Positions 22,894-30,354 of a stretch of DNA of 64,000 nt are shown one piece after another. This DNA is from an uncultured delta proteobacterium (GTDB lineage Bacteria; Desulfobacterota; Desulfovibrionia; Desulfovibrionales; Desulfovibrionaceae), in the NCBI GenBank assembly GCA_900079685.1, contig LT599018.1:2641924-2705923 (forward strand), written 5' to 3'. Numbering within the stretch: position 1 is the first letter of the stretch; every line of letters begins with the position of its first letter. Under the pieces are notes generated by a model. That model was given only the letters and a program-made list of their open reading frames with translations, was not told the DNA's origin and searched no databases. Both the position numbers and the translations under genes were made by a program.

Positions 22894-24501
22894 TCACCGC
22901 CCCATCCCCGGCCCCCGGCTGCGCTGCCGCTCACGCTCTCTTTCCCGTATCCGTTCTATCTGGCGTTCAACAAGGCGCTCAAGCGCGACAAGAGCGGCTC
23001 CAAGTTCGCGTGTATATCGCTCAAGCGTTGCAAGTGCCGCGCCGATTCCTGCTGTTCGGCTTGGAATTGCCCGATTTTCTCCTGTAGCTGCCGGATGGCC
23101 TGCGCGTGGCTCTCCAGGCTGCGCTGGTGATTGACCAGGGATGCGCCGTGCGCTTTCTGCGTGGCGGTCAAGTCTTGCTCCAGGGTGAGCAATGTATTTT
23201 TGAGCGTGCGTTCCAGTTCGGTCATGGCTTATTTCCTCACTATGCGCCAAGCGTCCCGCTTGCCTACCGTCCCGCTGTGGGTGATCGTCCAGCCCTCCGG
23301 CGTCAGCAGGTAGTCCTTGCCCTCTGACTGGTACGGCTCCAGGCCCTTGAAGGTGGCCCATATCCTGGCGCTCTCCGCTTCCAATGTCTCTTTCCGCTCC
23401 GACAGTGCGGTTATCTCCCGGTGCAGGCTCGCGGCCTTGTTCCCGGCCAGGGTGAACACGCCCCAACTGCCCAAGGTCGCGCCCGTCAGGACGCACAGGG
23501 TTATGACCAGGGCTTGCAGGCATTTCCAGCCAAAGGCGGCGCTCATCATCCGGCAGCGCGAAGTCACGTTCCGCTCCAAGCTGGAGAGTTGGGACAGGAT
23601 AGCGGCCTCGGTTATACTGAGCGCGTTTTTCGACGATTCGCTCAAACTCTGCTGCAAGGCGCTGAACTGTTGCCGGGTCAGGGTTTCCAACTCCTGACGG
23701 TCCTGTTCGGTCCTGGCCTTCATTTTTTCGGCCAGGGAATTCAAGTTTCCAGTGTTCTGCATATATTCCTCCCTTGAGGCGGAGTTTTTCCCCGCTCTCC
23801 GGCTCTTTGACGGTGATGTAATCCTTTCCGGCGCGGTTGATTTCAAGCCCCGCCTCGCCGAGCGCCTGTAAAATGTCGACGCGATCCGCGATGTGCCCTT
23901 GCTCGATTCCAGCCTTGAGATAGCTGTGGACGGCCTCCTTGGCCTCGGCCCGGTCATCCTTGCCCGGTATTTTGCCCCAGCGGAGCAACCGGGCTTTATG
24001 CAGGTCGGCATGTTCCGGCGTGTGTAGGCGGGCGCGGGCCGGGTCGTCCGGTCTGGCCCAGCCCTCGCGGTGGTTGTGCAGATCGCGGAGCACGTCAAAA
24101 TGCTTCTGCCAGCCGGGCGGACAGGCGTTGAAGGCTTTGCCGCTGGAAAGCTCCACACGCGGAATGACAAAGTGCAGTTCGTGGTGATCGGCGTGTACGT
24201 GCCGCACCCAGAGAATATTGCGCTGGTCCGGTTCCAGCCCGGCGAAGGCCACGCGCTCAAAGTCATCCATGAGCCGCTGTTCCTGCTCCGGCGTCACCGT
24301 GTCCTCCGGATGCCAGGAGAGCACCCCGGCGGTGAATTTCCATTTGGTATCCAGGGCGTCGATAAGAGCGCCGGTCTGTTCCGGGTCGCCGCGCAAGACT
24401 TCCGGCGGGCGCTCGTCGCGTCCGGGGTAATCCGGACGCACAAGGTAGCGGGTCGGTCCCTCGCCCGCGCCCTGGCCGTGCGGAAAGACTTTCATGTACA
24501 T
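22894..24501 (-). CDS. mobA: ColE1-type relaxase (MbeA-like)
   Basis: A 535-residue mobilization relaxase. The nuclease domain covers residues 1-200: TRYLVRPDYPGRD near the N-terminus, then KFTAGVLSWHPED and the metal motif HADHHELHFVIPRVEL. The latter follows the H-x-E-x-N layout of ColE1-type relaxases, but the asparagine position appears to be histidine. The C-terminal 300 residues are Gly/Arg/Glu-rich and low in complexity because two other genes are read in different frames there. The ATG at 24501 overlaps the mobC stop by 10 nt. Fragments of a second copy lie at 48276-48540. Confidence 0.88.
   Translation of the reverse strand: MYMKVFPHGQGAGEGPTRYLVRPDYPGRDERPPEVLRGDPEQTGALIDALDTKWKFTAGVLSWHPEDTVTPEQEQRLMDDFERVAFAGLEPDQRNILWVRHVHADHHELHFVIPRVELSSGKAFNACPPGWQKHFDVLRDLHNHREGWARPDDPARARLHTPEHADLHKARLLRWGKIPGKDDRAEAKEAVHSYLKAGIEQGHIADRVDILQALGEAGLEINRAGKDYITVKEPESGEKLRLKGGIYAEHWKLEFPGRKNEGQDRTGPSGVGNPDPATVQRLAAEFERIVEKRAQYNRGRYPVPTLQLGAERDFALPDDERRLWLEMPASPGHNPVRPDGRDLGQLGRVHPGREQGREPAPGDNRTVGAERDIGSGERQDMGHLQGPGAVPVRGQGLPADAGGLDDHPQRDGRQAGRLAHSEEISHDRTGTHAQKYIAHPGARLDRHAESARRIPGQSPAQPGEPRAGHPAATGENRAIPSRTAGIGAALATLERYTRELGAALVALERLVERQIERIRERERERQRSRGPGMGR
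22956..23225 (-). CDS. MbeD-like mobilization protein nested in relaxase gene
   Basis: An 89-residue, almost entirely helical protein (LERTLKNTLLTLEQDLTATQ then a heptad-rich Gln/Glu/His coiled coil). GAGGAAA lies 8 nt before its ATG, showing it is a real start. It is encoded wholly inside the relaxase gene in another frame, 3 nt after the MbeB-like stop, as in ColE1 mobilization regions. ColE1 MbeD has been linked to mobilization and entry exclusion; here the role is inferred from position and shape. Confidence 0.75.
   Translation of the reverse strand: MTELERTLKNTLLTLEQDLTATQKAHGASLVNHQRSLESHAQAIRQLQEKIGQFQAEQQESARHLQRLSDIHANLEPLLSRLSALLNAR
23229..23762 (-). CDS. MbeB-like membrane mobilization protein nested in relaxase gene
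   Basis: A 177-residue protein read in a different frame within the relaxase gene. Residues 1-80 (NLNSLAEKMKARTEQDRQELETL...) are helical and match the MbeB N-terminal pattern. One transmembrane segment follows at about 90-112 (LVITLCVLTGATLGSWGVFTL), then a coiled coil and a soluble tail (YLLTPEGWTITHSG). GGGAGG sits 7 nt before the ATG at 23762. MbeB-like proteins anchor the relaxosome to the membrane and the donor transfer machinery. Confidence 0.78.
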   Translation of the reverse strand: MQNTGNLNSLAEKMKARTEQDRQELETLTRQQFSALQQSLSESSKNALSITEAAILSQLSSLERNVTSRCRMMSAAFGWKCLQALVITLCVLTGATLGSWGVFTLAGNKAASLHREITALSERKETLEAESARIWATFKGLEPYQSEGKDYLLTPEGWTITHSGTVGKRDAWRIVRK

Positions 24502-24839
24502 GGCGGCTCCCCATCGGCGGGCGGCGGGGGTGTGTCTGGATTTTTCAACTCCCGCTCCAGACTGACCAGCGCGGCGAGCACGTCTATGGCCTCGGCCCGG
24601 CTTTTGTGGATGTTGGCCCACCGCGCAAGCTGGTTCAGGTTCGCGCCGATGCGGGCGAGTTGACGGACGCGCTCTTTCTCCAGGGGCGTCTGCCGCAGGC
24701 GGTAATCCAGGGCGCGCTGACGGATAAAATCCGTCACGGTCTGGCCCTGGCTGGCGGCCTTGGCGGCGATGGCCTCCTTTTCCGCCGGGGTGACGCGCAG
24801 CTTTATCCAGGCGGTGCGGCTTTCCGTTTTCGGCTTCAT
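24492..24839 (-). CDS. mobC: MobC/MbeC-like relaxosome accessory protein
   Basis: A 115-residue protein with an N-terminal ribbon-helix-helix (RTAWIKLRVTPAEKEAIAAKAASQGQ) and the MobC-family region ARIGANLNQLARWANIHK. Such proteins bind near oriT and help the relaxase open the DNA. It is the first gene of the mob operon, and its stop overlaps the relaxase start. ATG at 24839 fits the family N-terminus; a longer upstream frame is not supported. Confidence 0.87.
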   Translation of the reverse strand: MKPKTESRTAWIKLRVTPAEKEAIAAKAASQGQTVTDFIRQRALDYRLRQTPLEKERVRQLARIGANLNQLARWANIHKSRAEAIDVLAALVSLERELKNPDTPPPPADGEPPCT

Positions 24840-25023
24840 GGTTTTTGCCTTTCCGCCTTTGCAGGGTTCGAAGGGGCGCAGCCACTCGCCAGCCCCCGGC
24901 AGTGGACACCGCGCAGCGTGTGGCCACAACGGGTAGGCTGGCTCTCCCCGATAGACGCGAAGGACTGAGCAGCCCCAAACGGAAAAACGAAGAACGAAAG
25001 AAACGAAACATACGAAATAATGT
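24840..25023. other. gap upstream of mobC, candidate oriT of element B
   Basis: In ColE1-type modules oriT lies immediately upstream of mobC. This 184-bp gap is GC-rich and contains a 10-bp palindrome TGTGGCCACA (24919-24928) and GC-rich imperfect repeats, but no nick-site consensus was recognised. Assignment rests on position. Confidence 0.35.
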
Positions 25024-27423
25024 TCATGGCCGGGCGCTCTTTTCTTCGTTACTTTCGTTATTTTCGTTTTCTTCGTTTACCGTATTTATTTCGCGCAAGG
25101 CGAAAACCAGCCTGGGCCTTCCCCTGCCGTTCTGCTTGATGTGTGTCACCGAAATGCGCCTTTGCGCCTCCAACTGTTGCAAGAGGGGTTGCAGGCGTTC
25201 CTTGGGAACATTCCGGTTCAGAGCCGCACTGAGTTCCGTTGCCGCGAGCGGGCCTTGTTTCAGAATTTCCAGTATCCTTTCCTCCAGAGGATCAGCCGCC
25301 CGGTCGCCGAAGATGTAGAGAGCGGATTCCTGAGCGTAACGCCACATCGCGAGGGCCGCTTGCAGGTGGGTTTCGTCAATGCCGCCCTGGCCGTCCAGCA
25401 GAGCATAAACCAGGGCAAGGCGCAAAGTCTGGGCCTCGGCCCGGTTGATGATGCTCCCGGCAAGGCCGGAGTGCTCATGCGAGAGTTCCGGATAGATGCT
25501 TTCCCACAGTTCCAGGGCGTGGGCGTTCATGCTCATGGCTCCGCGCTTCTGCGCCTGGGCCACCAGCCGCCACATTTCCCGTTGGAGCGGGGCAAGCTCG
25601 GTTTCCGGCATCCGGGAAGGCAGGGCCACCAGTTTGGAGCGGCGGGCGCAAATCCAGAGAAAGCGGTTGCCGAACCCGTTCACGGCCTGCACTTCGCCAA
25701 GGCAGACGGCCAGTTCCTGCATGGTGATGTGGGTGATGATGTTGATGTGCGCCCCCCTGACCGTGATGGGGTTGTTCTTGGTCAGCGGGGCGTAGTCGCC
25801 GGAATCCCAGAAACAACGGATGCCCATTGAGAGCGTGTTGCCCTCGCGCTTGGTGCAGGCCAGGCCGCTGGCAAACTCTTCATCCTGAATGATAAGGCGT
25901 TTGTCGCCTTTCTCGCGGATCGGCTCGTTGGGATTCTGGCGCTGCCGCCGTTCCCGCTCCTCGTCCGTTTCATCCCGGACGTGATGGGCAAGCCCCTCGC
26001 CGGTGGACAGCGGCCCGCCGCTCTCCCTGGCGGGCAGGGGCAAACCCCATTCCCGCAGGTCGGCAAGGTAACAGTGCTCCCGGCCAAAGAGCTTTGTCAC
26101 CGGATGGCGGGACGTACCTTTTCTGGCCTTGCTGGAATTGCCGCAAATGACGGCGAACAGGCGCGGCGGATGCACGGTTTCGCCCACGTAGATATGCGGA
26201 CCTTGGCCAGAAGCATTACCGGACGCGTGGCCGTAGACCTCCGCGCAGAAACGCACCAGGGCGGTGATGGCGATTGCCGCCGGGTCGGCCTCGCTGTCGC
26301 GGGTGGCCAGCTTCACGAACTCGCCCAGGATGCCGGGGCAGGCGTCAAAGGAAAACAGCGGCCATTCCTTGATGGTGATGTCCTCCACCTCCGGCGCATC
26401 CGGCGTTTGTGAATCCGTCACGGAAACGGACGGCCCAAGGCCAGGAAAGCGCCGTGCCGCTCTACTGGCGAACTCAGTCACCGGCATGGCGGTTTTAATA
26501 TGAACCTGCGGCATAAACCCCTGTTCGGTCTGGTCGGCCAAATCCCAGGCTGACGGCAAGGTGTCGGGCGGCTGCACAATGGCGACGCTCCGCGTCGTGC
26601 CTGCAAGGGTTTTCGCCAGCTCCAGGGCGGCGGCAAAACCCGGTTCGTCGTTATCCGGCCAGATTATGACCTCCCGGCCCTGGAGCGGGGAAAAGTCCGC
26701 TTTGCCCACCGCATTGCTTCCGCCGCTCCAGGTGAGCGCCGCATGATATGGGAAATAGCGTTGGGCCGCGTCCGCCGTCTTTTCTCCTTCCACCAGCAGC
26801 ACGGGAGCATCCGGCATGGCTGTGAGCTTGGGCAGGCCGTACAGCGGGCGCGGTTCCGGCAGAGCTTTCCAGGCCCATTGTGGGCGGTTATTGCCATATT
26901 GCCCGTAGCAGAGCGGCAGGACGGCCTTGCCGTCTTTTAGGTCGAAGCGGACGGCATAGGCCAGGGCGCGTCCCTGCGCGTCCTCGTAGCGCCACATTTG
27001 GCTGGCCTGCCCATGCTGCGGGTGGTGACGCGGCGGCTCCGGCGCTGACTGTGGAACCGGCAGAACCGGCGCAAACGTGGCCGGGGCCGATGTCGGCAGG
27101 GCTGCACTGCTGGTGGCCGCTGGCCGGAAAGCCTGTGCTGTGCCGATGCCGTATTGTTTGCTGAGTTCCCTGGCCGCTTCGCCCTGGCGCATGTTCCAGA
27201 CTTTGGCCGCAAGGCCGATGATGTCGCCCCATGTGTCGCCAGAGGCAAAGTCGCTGCCCTTGCCGGTTTCCAGATTGGTACGGCAGGAGTCGCCGCTGCC
27301 GCCCTGGAGCGAGCCGCAGAGATATTCCTTGCCGGAAACCCTGCCTCCGGGCAGAAGCTCCTGCACCACGTCCACCAGCCGCGATTGCAGACCGTCTTTG
27401 ACTTCTTGAAAGATGCCGCTCAT
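25024..27423 (-). CDS. Toprim primase / DUF3987 helicase-like replication protein
   Basis: A 799-residue protein with the modular plan of mobile-element primase-helicases. Residues 1-75 resemble a degenerate CHC2 zinc-finger region (SGKEYLCGSL, ETGKGSDFASGDTWGDIIGLAA). A Toprim domain follows, with VLLVEGEKTADAA near residue 210 and IIWPDNDEPG near 255. The second half is DUF3987-like (PGILGEFVKLATRDSEADPAA from about 365, a P-loop-like GNSSKARKGTS near 430, and ITHITMQEL near 590). The C-terminus carries a winged-helix-like region and a Glu/Asn-rich tail. It likely primes element replication. It overlaps the AlpA-like gene by 4 nt. Confidence 0.87.
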   Translation of the reverse strand: MSGIFQEVKDGLQSRLVDVVQELLPGGRVSGKEYLCGSLQGGSGDSCRTNLETGKGSDFASGDTWGDIIGLAAKVWNMRQGEAARELSKQYGIGTAQAFRPAATSSAALPTSAPATFAPVLPVPQSAPEPPRHHPQHGQASQMWRYEDAQGRALAYAVRFDLKDGKAVLPLCYGQYGNNRPQWAWKALPEPRPLYGLPKLTAMPDAPVLLVEGEKTADAAQRYFPYHAALTWSGGSNAVGKADFSPLQGREVIIWPDNDEPGFAAALELAKTLAGTTRSVAIVQPPDTLPSAWDLADQTEQGFMPQVHIKTAMPVTEFASRAARRFPGLGPSVSVTDSQTPDAPEVEDITIKEWPLFSFDACPGILGEFVKLATRDSEADPAAIAITALVRFCAEVYGHASGNASGQGPHIYVGETVHPPRLFAVICGNSSKARKGTSRHPVTKLFGREHCYLADLREWGLPLPARESGGPLSTGEGLAHHVRDETDEERERRQRQNPNEPIREKGDKRLIIQDEEFASGLACTKREGNTLSMGIRCFWDSGDYAPLTKNNPITVRGAHINIITHITMQELAVCLGEVQAVNGFGNRFLWICARRSKLVALPSRMPETELAPLQREMWRLVAQAQKRGAMSMNAHALELWESIYPELSHEHSGLAGSIINRAEAQTLRLALVYALLDGQGGIDETHLQAALAMWRYAQESALYIFGDRAADPLEERILEILKQGPLAATELSAALNRNVPKERLQPLLQQLEAQRRISVTHIKQNGRGRPRLVFALREINTVNEENENNESNEEKSARP

Positions 27424-27632
27424 TTGCCACTCCGAAGCTGCGGGGCCGTATCCTTGGTGTGGACGCTCCGCGAGGTGAAATATTCCTCCAGATCGTTGAT
27501 GTCATACAGGACACGGCTGCCGATTTTGGAATATTTGGGGCCTTTCTTCTTGGTGCGCCATACCTCCAGGGTGTTGGACTTTACGCCCAAAAAATCGGCG
27601 GCTTCGTCGTTGCTGAGTTTCTTGCCGGGCAT
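27420..27632 (-). CDS. AlpA-like excisionase/regulator
   Basis: A 70-residue helix-turn-helix protein (KKLSNDEAADFLGVKSNTLEVWRTKKKGPKYSKIGSRVLYDINDLEEYF), matching the HTH_17/excisionase family. GGAGA lies 8 nt before the ATG at 27632, and the stop overlaps the primase start. The frame extends upstream, but that part lacks a ribosome-binding site. The order and 4-nt overlap with the replication gene match element A. Confidence 0.82.
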   Translation of the reverse strand: MPGKKLSNDEAADFLGVKSNTLEVWRTKKKGPKYSKIGSRVLYDINDLEEYFTSRSVHTKDTAPQLRSGK

Positions 27633-27742
27633 ATCAGGTCTCCTTGGATAAGGTTGTGGTGTGCCTGCGCGAACTGCGGCAGGCTGGAGACCTTCGTATA
27701 GACCGGCATCAAACGAGAAAAAATTTGGGTTCAAGTTGCGGC

Positions 27743-27790
27743 ACAACAAAACCCCTCCATCCTAGTTCTAGGATGGAGGGGTTTTGTTGT
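27743..27790. terminator. 22-bp perfect hairpin, bidirectional terminator
   Basis: Arms 27743-27764 and 27769-27790 pair perfectly with a GTTC loop and flanking A/T-runs on both sides. On the reverse strand it stops transcription coming from the cargo genes before the AlpA-like/primase operon. Confidence 0.75.
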
Positions 27791-27851
27791 TTATCAATAA
27801 AAATCAGTGCAATATGAAAGAGAAATTTAACCCAAAAACAATCTAGCCAGT

Positions 27852-28772
27852 CTAGGTTTGCTCGTCGTCAGAGCCCTGTGTTGGCGCTCCTCCCCAGTTG
27901 ATTTTCTCTTTGGGCATGTTTTTGCGGAAAATTTCCATATACGCGCCGGGTACCTTGGTGATGCCGTATATTTTTCCAATAGCAAGATACTTGGCCCTAA
28001 ACGCGTCTTTTGTAATCTTGTCAGAGGGTTTGCCCTCAGTGCTTATCTTGTTCACAAGCTCCACAAGAACGGCCATGTGGTTTTCCACTTCGGTCAGTTG
28101 GGTCTTTAACAGGCTTTCACGTCCGTTTGCCGCTGTAAATTTCAGATTGGCTTTTTTGTTCTCTTCCAGCAAGTCAGCGATTTTACGTTGCAAGGCAGTC
28201 ACTTCCATGGGAGTACCGCCGGGAAGCTCTTCTGGGATGTCGCCCCATTTGGCCTTGTTATCAGCGATGATAGTTTGAATATGCTCAAAGTCGCAACAGT
28301 GATACTCCGAGCCAAAAGCGGCGTTCTGATCGGAGCGGAACGCCCACGGGGCCAAAAATGTAGAGATGAGCTTACAGGGGACGTTTTTTTCTGCGTCCTC
28401 GCCAAGGGGTTTTGGGGCTCTGAACACGTCGATTCGGTAATACCTGAGCGCGGCAAGGCTTTCTTTGTTGGTTTTCGCGTGCAGCAGCCGCATTGCTTCG
28501 TTGAGCCGTATGGCTTGGGACAGTGTTGTTGATTCAAAAAAGGAAAAAGCGTGAAAAACGAGCAGGCAGAGGATTGCTGTCACAAACAGGCCAATGAGCG
28601 TGACCCCCAACGCGGTTGCCGTCAGGTTGGTGAGGGTGGCCCTTGCGGTAACCTCATTCCGCAGCCCGTTGGCCACGAAAAATGAGGTGGCCAATACCCC
28701 AAACGCTCCGATGCCAAGCACCGTGAGTATGCGAAGATTTTTGATAATTTCAAGTTTCCGTGAGGAGTGCAT
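27852..28772 (-). CDS. membrane-anchored coiled-coil protein, unknown function
   Basis: A 306-residue protein with two N-terminal membrane segments (about residues 15-35 and 52-76: ILTVLGIGAFGVLATSFFVA and LGVTLIGLFVTAILCLLVF) followed by a cytoplasmic part. The middle contains an alpha/beta stretch (RYYRIDVFRAPKPL), and residues 190-250 form a coiled coil (LQRKIADLLEENKKANLK...). GAGG lies 5 nt before the ATG. It is the last gene of the three-gene cargo group. No family was recognised; the layout resembles a membrane sensor or effector. Confidence 0.6.
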   Translation of the reverse strand: MHSSRKLEIIKNLRILTVLGIGAFGVLATSFFVANGLRNEVTARATLTNLTATALGVTLIGLFVTAILCLLVFHAFSFFESTTLSQAIRLNEAMRLLHAKTNKESLAALRYYRIDVFRAPKPLGEDAEKNVPCKLISTFLAPWAFRSDQNAAFGSEYHCCDFEHIQTIIADNKAKWGDIPEELPGGTPMEVTALQRKIADLLEENKKANLKFTAANGRESLLKTQLTEVENHMAVLVELVNKISTEGKPSDKITKDAFRAKYLAIGKIYGITKVPGAYMEIFRKNMPKEKINWGGAPTQGSDDEQT

Positions 28773-28792
28773 GATGCCTCACCTTATAGGTA

Positions 28793-29149
28793 TCAGTCGC
28801 CGTTCCATACACCGTCAGGGCATATCTCGGCCAACGCCACCAGTTGAAGCAGTGCTCGTTGGGCATTCCCTTCTGTCGGCGTCCAGTAGTTTTTGGCAAC
28901 ATCATTGGTCAACAGTGTAGCGGCATCACGCAAGATTGGAATCGATTGCGCTCCTGTCATGCCGTAGATCGATCTGAGACCTTTTTCTCCTATTGTGCGA
29001 AAGTAGTGTTGCGAATAGTTATATGTGACGTTCAGACGCGCTTCTGTCGTGCCGCCAACGGCGAACGTCCCGCCTCGCATGTGGTGAGGCTCCTTCAACT
29101 CGAGTGTTTCCCCCGTAACAGGGTCACAAAGGCTGATATCGTAACTCAT
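28793..29149 (-). CDS. small conserved-type protein, unknown function
   Basis: A 118-residue soluble protein beginning MSYDISLCDPVTGETLEL, with EPHHMRGGTFAVGGTTEARLNVTYNYS in the first half. I have the impression of a widespread uncharacterised family, but cannot name a domain. GGGAG precedes the ATG. It lies 20 nt upstream of the membrane coiled-coil gene and 51 nt downstream of the nuclease gene on the same strand. Confidence 0.55.
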   Translation of the reverse strand: MSYDISLCDPVTGETLELKEPHHMRGGTFAVGGTTEARLNVTYNYSQHYFRTIGEKGLRSIYGMTGAQSIPILRDAATLLTNDVAKNYWTPTEGNAQRALLQLVALAEICPDGVWNGD

Positions 29150-29200
29150 TTCGGCTCCCGATCTCTTCGGTTACGTTATGCTGGGTCAGCACCGCAAGGA

Positions 29201-30295
29201 TTATTTCTCTTCTAGGCGTTCTTCGATTTCTTCCACGGCAGGCAAACTGGATTTCAAATTATCCGGCAAGGCGCGGGTCAATTCATATTCTGAAACGCCA
29301 ATAGGTTTGTTGACATCCCGCAAGGCATATTCAGCCACTACCTTATCATTATTCTGGCAGAGTATCAGGCCGATTGTCGGGTTATCCTGTTCGTGGCGCA
29401 GTTTATCATCCACAACAGAACAGTAGAAATTCACCTTTCCGGCGTATTCAGGTTTGAATTTCCCCTTTTTCAACTCTATGACAACATAGCAGCGGAGCTT
29501 GAGATGATAAAACAAAAGATCGATATAAAAATCCTGGTCACTGATTTCCAGGTGATACTGCCTGCCTACAAAGGCGAAACCCGCGCCGAGTTCCAGCAGA
29601 AACTTTTCCAGATGAGCGACAAGGCCGGTTTCGAGTTCCCGTTCGTGGAAAGGCTCCTCTAAAGTCATAAAGTCGAATAAATAGGGATTTTTGAGCGTTT
29701 CCTGCGCCAGCACCGACTGAGGAGCGGGCAAATGAGTGGCAAAATTGGTCGCTGCCTTGCCTTGACGGGCATAGGCGTTGTGTTTGATCTGGTCGGCCAG
29801 ATGGTCATGGCCCCAGCCATGTTCCAATGTTTGAAGCATGTACCACAGTCGTGCTCGTAAATCCTTTTCCCGCAAAAGGGTCACGTTGTGCGCCCAAGGT
29901 AGCCGGAGTATGATTTCTCGGATTTTGGATTCAAGATGAGCCTCTGGTATTTTCGCCAACGGCATTGGCGAAAATACGCTTGGGTTTTCTCCTGACAATT
30001 TCGCCAACGGCGTTGGCGAAATTGTCAACATGCTGTATTCACGGTAAAAAGCGAGCATCCGATCCATATTCCGCTCGGAAAATCCCTTCATTTCCGGCAG
30101 GTCATTCCGAAGATCTTTCGACAGCCTGGGAATAATCGAAGCACCCCAACCCTCGGTTTCTTGACGAGTGGCAACAATACGTCCCACATCCCAATACATG
30201 AGAACCATTTCCGCATTGGCGGACATGGAGGCTTTGATTTGGGCCTGCCGGATACGATCTTTGACTTCTTTGAGCAATGCCGGGTAGTTGTTCAT
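29201..30295 (-). CDS. DUF1016 (YhcG-like) PD-(D/E)XK nuclease family protein
   Basis: A 364-residue protein. The N-terminal DUF1016_N region (residues 1-85) shows VLMYWDVGRIVATRQ and GFSERNMDRMLAFYREY. The C-terminal nuclease domain shows FYIDLLFYHLKLRCYVVIELKKGKF, giving the D...ELK active-site pattern, then TIGLILCQNND. Residues 93-115 contain two SPxPLAK segments encoded by palindromic DNA not expected in the family. AAGGAG is 5 nt upstream of the ATG. Family members are linked to DNA processing, including association with restriction loci; the role here is not known. It leads the element B cargo group. Confidence 0.87.
   Translation of the reverse strand: MNNYPALLKEVKDRIRQAQIKASMSANAEMVLMYWDVGRIVATRQETEGWGASIIPRLSKDLRNDLPEMKGFSERNMDRMLAFYREYSMLTISPTPLAKLSGENPSVFSPMPLAKIPEAHLESKIREIILRLPWAHNVTLLREKDLRARLWYMLQTLEHGWGHDHLADQIKHNAYARQGKAATNFATHLPAPQSVLAQETLKNPYLFDFMTLEEPFHERELETGLVAHLEKFLLELGAGFAFVGRQYHLEISDQDFYIDLLFYHLKLRCYVVIELKKGKFKPEYAGKVNFYCSVVDDKLRHEQDNPTIGLILCQNNDKVVAEYALRDVNKPIGVSEYELTRALPDNLKSSLPAVEEIEERLEEK
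29947..30026. repeat. two related palindromes inside the DUF1016 coding region
   Basis: Palindrome 1 has 13-bp arms (29947-29959 with 29965-29977); palindrome 2 has 15-bp arms (29994-30008 with 30012-30026). Both share the core TTCGCCAACGGC and its near mirror image. They are in frame and each encodes a PLAK-type peptide, so they look like a small palindromic element that entered the gene and was then duplicated. Confidence 0.75.
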
Positions 30296-30354
30296 AAGGC
30301 TCCTTCAAGTGAGTGCCATCTTACTGCATCAAAGTAAGGAATAACAGTGGCGGA

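Noticed and set aside
24502-25011. Extended N-terminus of the relaxase reading through mobC
   Set aside because: The extension is read in the wrong frame through mobC; the ATG at 24501 matches the relaxase family start and the overlapping layout of ColE1-type modules.
29947-30026. CRISPR-like repeat pair
   Set aside because: Only two palindromes with one short gap, lying inside a coding frame; no array, leader or cas genes.
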